Notes under the pieces: generated by a model
What the model was told of the DNA's origin: nothing
Database searches by the model: none
The model's input: the letters and a program-made list of their open reading frames with translations, nothing else
NCBI GenBank assembly: GCA_025331435.1
Contig: JAIWNI010000244.1
Span: forward strand, 1 to 17,811
Length of the DNA stretch: 17,811 nt
DNA from: Choanephora cucurbitarum
Lineage: Eukaryota > Mucoromycota > Mucoromycetes > Mucorales > Choanephoraceae
Direction: 5' to 3'
Part shown: one piece after another, positions 10,351 to 17,811 of the stretch
Numbering within the stretch: position 1 is the stretch's first letter
Layout: each line of letters opens with the position of its first letter
Position numbers and translations under genes: made by a program

Positions 10351-11832
10351 GTTTTTGAAATTTAATAGTGTAGACAAATCCAACAGCTTTTCCCAAAACA
10401 TTCTTCTTGGTGAGATCATCAAGTAATTCGCGAAGCTTAATGTTGAAGACTCGACTACAAAGATCGGGTCGATCAGATGCTTTTTAACCAAACAAAAGTT
10501 CTCTTTGGATTTCAGGCCATTGAGGGTTGCAGGTAAAGGTGATGAAATAATCAGGCTCTCCAAAGCGTCTGACAATACTAATGCATCTTGATACAATTGT
10601 GCTATATGCCGAGGTCCGCCGATAAAGCTTGATGGTAAAATTACCTTTTTACCTAATCGTTCCCTTTCTTGTTGATTGGCTGGTTGCAAAACATCATTTA
10701 GATTGACAGCGTCTTGTAGACCTTGATACAGCTCACATCTTAAACTTTTTTGATTGTGGCGAATGTGTAAGAGTTTGTTTTGGTCCATTTTTGTATACAT
10801 ATCGACAATGTACTGGTGAAATAAGTTGCAGAAAAGATGTAATAAGTGGCCATCAGAAGGTCTGTACATGAGTCTACAGCTATAGAACTGCATGATCATC
10901 ATTTTTTCGTTGGATGAATTGCTTAAGGTAGTGATGTTCCATCCAGGTTCTCCAAAGGGAAACAAAAGAACGTAATGCAAAGGATCTTAAAACTGATTTG
11001 ACTCATTGACTCTTACAATAGAACTATCTTGGTGCCGAATGACTATATTTCGAAAAGTATTTGCAGCATCATCATCGTTGTCACCGCCGACAATTATGGC
11101 TGCAACTTGAGAACCATTTGTAGGTCTATCATAGCATCTACGATTTGGTACGCCTTCAGCTCTAAAGACTAACTTCACATTTTCCAATGATGATATGCCT
11201 TCGTTTTGACCAAGAGTATCATTGTTACTTTGCTGTTCAGCAGCAATCTGTGTCATGTTTTTAAAGATAGCAACAAAAGGGTTAACTCGATGCATCATAT
11301 TCTGAATTGCTAATAGAGTCGAATGGTCTACATTTTGTGCAATCGCATGTCGAATTTCCAATTCATGCTCAGTGTCAAAAATGTAGATCTGTGCAAACTT
11401 TGGGCTCGAATTATCAGAGGGAATAGCAGATCCGATCAAATGATATGGACTGCCTTAAATTCGAAAGGTGTAAGAGCCAGTTCGACTATTAGCTAAGTTC
11501 AAATCAAGGTTTACGCCAAAAGAAGTAAAACTCAAAGAGCTGTTGTACATTTTAATATTACTTCGATACACTTTGGAAGTACTATTGCTTCCCTTGAGAC
11601 GATCGGCAATCTTTGGTGGTGTAGGTTGCAAAGGACTAAAAATTGACTCACCCTTACAACAACACAATTGAAACACAGGATGGATTTTGCTACTGCCAGA
11701 AGCCCTTTCCTTAATCCACATCAAAGCACCTCAACGATCGCAAATACAACTCATTGAACGACAATCAAATCTCATAGAAGGTACAGCACTTAAATCTCTT
11801 GTAACATTTCTAGTGTTTTGAGTGATGAGAGA

Positions 11833-12129
11833 ACAGAGTCTGCTGGTTCGTCTTAAATGACCTTCCATTCCGCAGTTGGCACAAACTTCGACAGCAGAAG
11901 GTTGCCCATCTACTTCCATATCCTGAAAACGTGGATTCATTCTGCATCCAGCAAAGATTCGGTGAGAGTGTCCAGGCTCATTGCATGCAGAACAAACAAC
12001 CACATCGTTTTGAGTTTGTTCTTGTTGGACCTCTTTCATTTGAACATCTTCATCTACTTGGTTGCGTGGGTTTATTCGACAAAATCAGTATATTCTGCGA
12101 GAATGACCCGGTTCGTTACATGCTGCGCA
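11833..12129 (-). other. Three zinc knuckles at the Helitron N-terminus
   Basis: Three copies of CX2CX4HX7C with identical spacing lie at 12129-12079, 11994-11944 and 11883-11833. The first two are close duplicates (CAACNEPGHSRR and CSACNEPGHSHR, each followed by C-R-x-N-P-R). The first contains an in-frame TGA at 12087-12085 between its His and last Cys. The likely role is nucleic-acid binding; this is inferred from the fold type. Confidence 0.75.
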
Positions 12130-12323
12130 GAAAGCAGCTGGTGAATTGCTCATGTTTTTAGTTTTTTAAAATATCTGTCAAAGTCTTAATGATTAAAAAG
12201 CAGTATAATAAACTAAAAGTCCAAAGCTATAGTAGCCACTAATAGAAAAAAAGGGGGAAAACTAATTTTTAGAAGAGCAAAAAAATCAGCTGCAGTTTTT
12301 CAAACATTTACAATTAGAAACTC

Positions 12324-12477
12324 GGTGACTGTTTTTTACAACTCAAGTTTAAGCTGGTGGTGACTGTTTTTACAACTCGAACATAAGCTGGTGGTGACTG
12401 TTTTTTACAACTCAAGTTTAAGCTGGTGGTGACTGTTTTTACAACTCGAACATAAGCTGGTGGTGACTGTTTTTTAG
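12324..12477. repeat. Minisatellite of alternating 35- and 34-bp units
   Basis: Four complete units and a 16-bp partial lie head to tail: 12324-12358 (type A), 12359-12392 (B), 12393-12427 (A), 12428-12461 (B), 12462-12477 (partial). Every unit starts GGTGACTGTTTTT and contains ACAACTC and AAGCTGGT. A units have six T and AAGTTTAAGC; B units have five T and GAACATAAGC. The two A units are identical, as are the two B units, so the array is a 69-bp dimer duplicated. It lies between two divergent reading frames: the Helitron gene (12153, minus) and the helix-turn-helix gene (12518, plus). Confidence 0.9.
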
Positions 12478-12517
12478 GACACCTTATCTTTTTAATATAT
12501 TAACTGATTAATCATAA

Positions 12518-12967
12518 ATGTTGTTTGCTGCCTCTAAGAAATTGCTCAGCAAGAAGAAGCCAGAGGCCGTTGCATGTGAAGCATGCACAGAGGTCATTGA
12601 AGTTGAAGTGCTCGACGAAAAGCTAGTTGCAATCAACCAGACGTCCGGTTTGACTTCAGTCGATACAACGCAAGTCAGTGGCGATCGTGAACAAAATGTC
12701 ACTCAGTCTCGAAAAAGAAGAAGAAACTATACTGAAACTGACAATCAGAACGTTCTTCATTTGTATTACGATATGGGGCTAACCTACAGGGAGATTCACC
12801 ATATCACGGGAATGTTTATGGGTTCTATCCAGCTTCGAGTGAAGAAGGAAAAAAACAAGTTTACAGAAAGAAAGAGGAACATAGATATCACAGATGAGTT
12901 GATTGAGCAGTTGAAACAATTTTGTATACATAATGAAAAGATTGATCAACTGCGAGGAAGAACTTAA
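12518..12967 (+). CDS. Helix-turn-helix DNA-binding protein, transposase-like N-terminal domain only
   Basis: Intact 149-residue frame. Residues 1-60 contain CEACTEVIEVEV and are of unknown structure. A basic patch RKRRR (65-69) precedes a helix-turn-helix at about 71-112 (YTETDNQNVLHLYYDMGLTY, then REIHHITGMFMGSIQLRVKK), resembling the homeodomain-like DNA-binding part of Tc1/IS630-type transposases. A charged helical tail follows (ITDELIEQLKQFCIHNEKI). There is no DDE catalytic domain, so it is either a truncated transposase that kept its DNA-binding part or a small regulator. The ATG sits 40 bp after a minisatellite, with an A/T-rich TATA-like stretch at 12493-12502 between. It is the only clearly motif-bearing gene here without visible lesions. 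The start is the first in-frame ATG and has AAA before it. Confidence 0.6.
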   Translation: MLFAASKKLLSKKKPEAVACEACTEVIEVEVLDEKLVAINQTSGLTSVDTTQVSGDREQNVTQSRKRRRNYTETDNQNVLHLYYDMGLTYREIHHITGMFMGSIQLRVKKEKNKFTERKRNIDITDELIEQLKQFCIHNEKIDQLRGRT

Positions 12968-12984
12968 TTTTTTTATATAAAGAC

Positions 12985-13014
12985 TTACAACTCAAAATTT
13001 AATTGCAAAAACAG
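12985..13014 (+). repeat. Degenerate copy of minisatellite core downstream of the HTH gene
   Basis: TTACAACTCAAAATTTAA (12985-13002) matches TTACAACTCAAGTTTAA of the type A unit with one indel and one change, in the same orientation. Shortly after it, AAAAACAG (13007-13014) is the inverse of the CTGTTTTT at the start of the units. The gene at 12518-12967 is therefore flanked by related sequence. A chance match in AT-rich DNA cannot be excluded. Confidence 0.3.
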
Positions 13015-13134
13015 AAGCTTTTTTTGACGTCGAGGTGTTATGATTTTAGTGTGACATTTATCTTTAAAAACGTTTATTAAAAAAGGTTAAGACAAAATGA
13101 TTTTTCTGTATTTTTCTTTATTAAAGGAAAATAA

Positions 13135-13545
13135 ATGTGCTCAACCAATCTCTTAGTTTATCTTGAGCTGCACTTGCATGCTAGCAGTATTCCTAAGATG
13201 ATTGCAGGGGAGGACGAGTGGGAAGAATATCAAAGCGACGAAGAAGACAAGCCTGGATCATTCATTAAAGCGCAGAGTGCCGCTCATCTTTTGACAGTCT
13301 GGTTTGAATTAAAAAGCAACCTAGGGGACCTTCTCACTTTAATTGAATTTCACAGGATAATTGTTTCCAAACTGACATACGGTAACTATATCGCTTTCAT
13401 TATCAATGATAAATTTCACAGCTTCGCCAATTTTGCAACAATCGTCTTTCGCTGGGGCATCGATGAGATAAAGCCTGATGGCACTATTAAAACATCTAAA
13501 ATTGACCTACAAAACCTGAAAAAAACTTCAAAGCTGGGACTATGA
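13135..13545 (+). CDS. Hypothetical protein, 136 residues
   Basis: Uninterrupted frame with no family that I recognise. The first 21 residues (MCSTNLLVYLELHLHASSIPK) are hydrophobic and may not belong to the protein: a second ATG lies at 13198, and a splice-acceptor-like GCTAGCAG precedes it. From there comes an acidic stretch EDEWEEYQSDEED and a globular-looking body with LLTVWFELKSNLGDLLTLIE, GNYIAFIINDKFHSFANFA and FRWGIDEIKPDG. An AATAAA lies 63 bp after the stop. It shares no frame with the upstream helix-turn-helix gene. It could be a small gene, an exon of a spliced gene, or the tail of a mobile element. Confidence 0.4.
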   Translation: MCSTNLLVYLELHLHASSIPKMIAGEDEWEEYQSDEEDKPGSFIKAQSAAHLLTVWFELKSNLGDLLTLIEFHRIIVSKLTYGNYIAFIINDKFHSFANFATIVFRWGIDEIKPDGTIKTSKIDLQNLKKTSKLGL

Positions 13546-13607
13546 ACAATTTGCTTCAACACAACATGAACATCTTAATGTAATTTTATATGTTATGAAA
13601 AGAGCTC

Positions 13608-13613
13608 AATAAA
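13608..13613 (+). terminator. Possible polyadenylation signal
   Basis: AATAAA 63 bp downstream of the stop of the 13135-13545 frame, in an AT-rich context. The position fits a short fungal 3' UTR, but the hexamer is common in DNA of this composition. Confidence 0.3.
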
Positions 13614-13795
13614 AGATATTATATCCCCAAACATGCTTTTACTTCCTTTTTCTAGCAATGATAATTTAATAGAAACATTTCTCTTATTACGGTTTACAAA
13701 GAGTGCAAAAATATCTTCAAACAATGCAATTTGTTAATTCCAAGAGTGCAAACTTAGATTCAAAAGCCGCAAAAAATTATTCAAAGGCCGTCAAA

Positions 13796-14017
13796 TCAAA
13801 GGAAAAACCAGTATATCTCAAGCTTCGATGGCACTGTATGTTCAATTATAGAAATATTTTTTTGTAAACAAAACTTTTTATTCGGTGAGGAAAAGTTGGC
13901 GCCACTTTCCACCAGAGCGAGAATTGACGATTCTTCTACGTAAATAGGTACGTTAACATCTCCTTCTATTACCACAGCGCAAAGGTGTTGAGGTTGACCG
14001 ATATATTCTGTAAACAA
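13796..14017 (-). pseudogene. Retroviral-type aspartic protease remnant (Ty3/gypsy)
   Basis: The reading contains VPIYVEESSILALVESGANF followed by NKKFCLQKNISII. This fits the active-site loop of retrotransposon aspartic proteases (LVDTGA or LVDSGA, then a conserved Asn-Lys-Lys-Phe-Cys region). The catalytic Asp is Glu here (codon 13909-13907), which should abolish activity. The reading loses similarity after the first 60 or so residues, so only the N-terminal half of the protease remains. It has the same orientation as the gag remnant 2.4 kb away but is not contiguous with it. The call rests on a short motif. Confidence 0.5.
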
Positions 14018-16458
14018 AGACAGTGTTGTGATTTACAGATTATGTCGTGAAACACAGACATGAGTTTTTGCATAATATGATTTTATGGCTAAGGTTTTTA
14101 TGATAATGAGACTTCTGATTAGCAAGTAGTAATGCAGACGTTAGACGTATGCTGCAGTTTTTTTTAAAGTCGATCAAAGAAGATATTTTTTTGGCCTACG
14201 ATTACATGTTGATTTCTTTATACAATTGAAATCTCTGAAGTTCAATCAACTTTTTTCTGAGTGTGAGAAAGCTGTGTCAGATAAAAAGTGACACTATGAT
14301 TAAGTAAGCATGAATGCTTGCACTGAAAATACCTGCGGTCGCAATCTAATTCGGTTTAAAAGTAAAACATTATCATATTATTTAAATTTCCTTTGGGTCT
14401 CATTAGTGCATGTATGTTTTCTCACCCTCCAGAACCACACTAAATATCAAACTATTTCTCATAACCTCATTTTCTTTCTCCTTTCTTCCTTTCATCCTTT
14501 CGTTGAAAACGCACAGTAAAAGGCTACCTTTATTCCGTATACATCGATCCATGAAGTGATGTTAAATAAGCAATTTGTTATAATATCTGCTCTCTCATAG
14601 TCAGTCCTAATTTGTAGTACGTTGTCTGTTACTTATAAATGTATTCCAGATTGCTTAACTTTGAAATGCCCTAGATTGAATCCCTATCATAGTAGAAGAG
14701 TTGATCTTGTTCACCTCTGTTTCCAATGCTAACTTCTATCTTAGGAATTAGCTGCATGTGCCCAACGCAAAGTTGTCATTCGAGCAAAACAAATCCCTTT
14801 TACTTATTTGTAAATCGTATGGCTCCGCTTTTATACTGGTCTATCATTAAGTTTCCGGTATGTTAAATATTGATTCAATGGCTTTTGTTTTCCTATATTG
14901 ATGCTGCCGTTTTTAATAAATACGTGTTTCTATCTAGTATCGGCATACTTTATACATTCAAATTCTGCTCTAATTTCAAATCGATGAACAGTGTCTTGTT
15001 GTATGGTTTGTCGTCTTATCTTACACTTCTGGTGGATGTTTATTTCCTTACATGCTAATGCTGAGGATATAATCATTTCAAGGTTTTCAAGTTGACTCTC
15101 ATCACCATAACTTGTGTGTTTTCTGGTTCTTTGCAATGTCGTATATTCGTTTTTCTACATCGCATATGCTGATACCGTGGGCCCAAATGCATGTTCTGGT
15201 CATTCATAGTTGAAACGGCCTTCTATAAGCTTCATTGTACAAAGGTGGTAATTGCCTTACAACTTTGAGTTATTGGTAAGGACAAGCCACTGATTAAAAT
15301 GTATTTCATTAATTAAATTTGCTTCAGAAACAACTAATCTTCATAAGCGCGTCTGTTTCTTCGGCTTGCCTTCTCAACATGTTGTCGACATTCCTATGGC
15401 GAGTCGTGCATCATTACTCATTGACCCCATCATGCCGATTTCAGTAGGTTCATGTTACTGCATCTTCGAGATTTTGCTGTCAGAAACATAGTTTGGCTTT
15501 GCTAACGAGCTTAGGTAAATTCAACACTCTTCATAAATGTAGGAAAAAAAAGGAAATTGATTTTAATTTTTTGAATTTATTTTTTTAGCTACGCCTTCTC
15601 AATGTAAAGCTTTTGCTTCGAGATGACTCTATAAACTATGCTCTGTTCTCATACTTCAAGGTCTTTATTCCTTAAAGGAAGAAATATCAAGTCAAGCATT
15701 GAGGCTTTAATTTCGTTATTGTAAGGCATCTACTTAGACATAGCTCTCATATTAATTCTGTATCCTTTATAGTCAGTCACAACTTTATCGGCTATCATGA
15801 TCAATCCATCAAAGGTCAATCTAAACAAATTCTTCATTCCATGCATTGACTTTTTGCGGTACACTTTTATTGTGATTATGATGTGATTTTATATGAATTC
15901 ACCAAATGAAATCTCTAAACCATCATTGAAAAATGCCATTCTTAAAAGGCGCCAAGGATGTACCTGTATATATATGATACCCGATTTCAATTTCTGTAAG
16001 AAAAATCTACTTCATCGGCCTATTACAGTAAATGGGCTTTCATTGTAAACAATCCCAAATAAGCATTTTATATAAAGATATTCTATATCCGGTCAATCTT
16101 CAAACCTCTGGCGAATCATATTACCCATCATATGCCTTTCAGAGTATCACTATTCGTGGAAATCAATACGGAATTCAATATTATTGGTTAGAAGGTACTT
16201 ATGCCGTAAAATCTAAAGCCTTTAATTAGCTAAAACATGACTCTTTATGTTAACAGATGTTCGAATCCCTCACTTTTACTCACCACCTTGATGCAATTAG
16301 TCAAATTTTTCGAATGTCACCAACTACAGATGTCCCAATGAGAAATCTGTGTTTACGAATTTTTTTACTCAAATCTACGCACTCTTACACACTTACTTTT
16401 TTCCCCATGAGCTGTAGTGTATCTCAATGATATTTTTCTTTTTTCCCTCTCTTTTTGA
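14018..16458. other. AT-rich spacer without supported genes
   Basis: No conserved motif was found on either strand. Two slightly more coding-like stretches are noted. At 15326-15480 (plus) an open reading includes LHKRVCFFGLPSQHVVDIP. At 14930-15136 (minus) a charged reading begins QRTRKHTSYGDESQ. Neither resembles a family I know, and both lack a convincing start. If the gag and protease remnants once belonged to one element, the reverse transcriptase that should lie here is absent. Confidence 0.45.
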
Positions 16459-17653
16459 CTAACATTGGAATGTGTCTTCAAGATCGGAAATGTCGAGTTG
16501 GTCGTTTTACTCTTCCACCATCTGCTCGATGGGGTTCATAACCCTGCTTTCAGCAAGAGCGGGCTCTTGTTCTTGAGCTGGTGGCACAACACGGATTGCG
16601 GCTCTCTGGGCCCGCATTCTTGTTCGACCTGCGCTGGGTTAAGGGCACACTCGATTGTGGCCAGGTTGGTAGTCATCACCGCAACGATCACAGGCGGTTC
16701 TTCTTCTTCTGGCTACCCATCTAGAGGCATCAGTTCCTCTTCTCTGTGGTACAGAGTCTGGACCTTGGCTCAAACGACCATTGGGAGCCTCAATTCTCCC
16801 GCGATCTCGACCTTCCCCAACAATGTTCTCATTGAACAAATTGATCATCTTATGGATGCTGGCCGTTCTCGCACCTCTATGGCGTTGGCTCAGAGCAAGC
16901 ATGATTTGATTGTTCCACGTAGTGAAATGGTTCATGCACAGGGCATTAAAATTATCTCATCAAGGCTGATGGCGCTCAATTTTATCGACCCCAGCAACTC
17001 TCTCACACGAGCTCCATACTCGATGGCAGATTCACCCTCTCAGGCTTGCTGCTCGAAAAGCACTAAAACACTCTCAGCTCTTTGCTTGAAAGTGTCGCAG
17101 TACTCAATCAACCACGACTTCACTGTTTCTTCAGCGACTCTATTGCCGTTTGCAGTGGCACTTACCATCTGTCTCTCATAGTGGACGCGGTAGTTGTTGC
17201 CCATCTGGAAGAGCAAGCACTTGTCGTGGGCGGCGTCAAAATCAATTTCCTGACTGTCAGCATATCGCTCCAACCTAGCAGAAAACTGCTTGACATTTCT
17301 GAAGAGGCCGTCATACTTACCTTCAGGTTTCTCGTGGGGACCCATCAATCTGGGCATCTCCTAGATCTTCAACTGTTGAGCCTCAATTGGCTTTTTTCCT
17401 AGAAACTTTCGACACCAGAAAACATGATGGCGGACGTTCTGCGAAGGTCTTCAACCTCGCGAGCAGCAAGCATGTACTGCCGAAGTAGGTCGTCGGCAGG
17501 TTCACCGTTCTTGAATTTGGCTTGGTGTTCACGGCGCAAGTCCAAGGCTCTTTAACGCATCATGGCCTACTGTTCACAGGCTTCTTGAAGCTCATCTACT
17601 TCCATCATGGGGGCGTTGTTGTTGTTGGGAGCTTGGTTATTGTTGTTGTTCAT
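16459..17653 (-). pseudogene. Ty3/gypsy-like gag, multiply disrupted
   Basis: Gag (capsid-nucleocapsid) protein of an LTR retrotransposon. It starts at ATG 17653 with an Asn-rich tail (MNNNNNQAPNNNN), then MMEVDELQEACEQ and FKNGEPADDLLRQYMLAARE. The capsid-like part holds KPEGKYDGLFRNVKQFSARL and FDAAHDKCLLFQMGNNYRVH. After FTTWNNQIMLALSQRHRG and an Arg-rich stretch comes a zinc knuckle CDRCGDDYQPGHNRVC. The frame ends at TAG 16461-16459. Stops: 17569, 17554, 17363, 17042, 16641 and 16509 (5' base, minus strand). Frameshifts: about 17403 and 16945. The region is markedly GC-richer than its surroundings, which suggests a different origin or age. No protease, reverse transcriptase or integrase follows directly. 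Confidence 0.75.
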
Positions 17654-17811
17654 CTTCGTTCAGAAAAATGTGATATTTGTCAATTGGTAACAGTATAAAC
17701 TGAACGAGAAATAATATAAACCTTTACTAGGCGAAGAGAAAAAGTGTTAAACACGACATAAACTCTTCTTAATATAATCAGTGTTTGTAAATTATAATTC
17801 AGATGAGGAAA
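17654..17811 (-). other. Leader side of the gag remnant
   Basis: AT-rich sequence before the gag ATG. I see no convincing LTR edge (TG...CA) or tRNA primer-binding site on the minus strand; an LTR, if present, would lie beyond the window. Confidence 0.4.

Larger units (their letters stand above)
7458..12153 (-). pseudogene. Helitron Rep-helicase (rolling-circle transposase), multiply disrupted
   Basis: Large protein (about 1,560 codons, normal for fungal Helitrons) that would nick, unwind and transfer one DNA strand. It starts at ATG 12153-12151. Order of parts: three zinc knuckles; FQLCCCKGE block; KFAQIYIFDTEHE; DPLHYVLLFPFGEPGW; YQDALVLSDA; FITFTCNPQWPE; HUH motif GLPHAH; YVYKYVFKGHDRA; DARYVSAPEACWR; Pif1-like helicase. 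Stops in frame: 12087, 11733, 11457, 10989, 10486, 10044, 8996, 8533 and 7975 (5' base of each, minus strand). Frameshifts: about 10565, 10070, 10000, 9540, 8865 and 7490. After the last one the protein ends NVVHKEVFP with TAA at 7460-7458. Every break can be bridged by family-typical sequence on both sides, so the gene is complete in length but dead. The element boundaries are not resolved. Confidence 0.93.

Noticed and set aside
6419..12327. 12-base match AGAAACTCGGTG at 6419-6430 and 12316-12327
   Set aside because: Flanks do not match, and a 12-mer shared twice is expected by chance in about 18 kb.
16255..16270. TGTTCGAATCC resembling a tRNA B box
   Set aside because: No A box, acceptor stem or cloverleaf can be drawn with the upstream sequence.
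16465..17181. 238-codon plus-strand open frame, the second longest in the window
   Set aside because: It runs antisense to the gag remnant, whose zinc knuckle and capsid-like blocks are recognisable on the minus strand. The length reflects GC-rich antisense sequence with few stops.

Overview
The window looks like AT-rich nuclear DNA from a fungus, most probably an early-diverging one (Mucoromycota/Mucorales type). The support is short spliceosomal introns of 50-59 nt with GTAAGT/GTAAAT-type donors and CTAAT-type branch sites, eukaryotic transposon families (Tnp2-type, Tc1/mariner, Helitron, Ty3/gypsy gag), and no ribosome-binding-site or operon logic. The assignment to Mucorales rests on remembered resemblance of these transposon proteins and is an inference. 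No host housekeeping gene is recognisable.

Layout. 1-1945 (minus): decayed Tnp2-type DDE transposase with two still-readable introns, running off the left edge. 1946-3130: AT-rich, empty. 3131-4303 (plus): Tc1/mariner element with a good left terminal repeat and a transposase broken by a frameshift, a nonsense codon and an E-to-K change at the third catalytic position. 4500-5504 (plus): broken gene of an unrecognised coiled-coil protein with one clear intron. 5505-7030: mostly empty. 7036-7290: cluster of inverted repeats and GC-rich iterated units, possibly the 3' end of the next element. 7458-12153 (minus): a nearly full-length Helitron Rep-helicase gene (three zinc knuckles, HUH/Y2 Rep nuclease, Pif1-like helicase) that keeps almost every catalytic motif but has nine in-frame stops and about six frameshifts. 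12324-12477: minisatellite of alternating 35- and 34-bp units. 12518-12967 (plus): intact 149-aa helix-turn-helix protein starting 40 bp after the array. 13135-13545 (plus): intact 136-aa ORF of unknown function. 13796-14017 (minus): retroviral-type aspartic protease remnant. 14018-16458: mostly empty. 16459-17653 (minus): decayed, GC-richer Ty3/gypsy-like gag with a zinc knuckle.

Taken together this is a transposon graveyard. The large elements are all dead in cis, and no group of genes here forms a working pathway. The two uninterrupted ORFs (12518-12967 and 13135-13545), with the unusual repeat array in front of the first, stand out against that decay and are the best candidates for something still functional or recently inserted. 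I found no convincing new multi-gene system.
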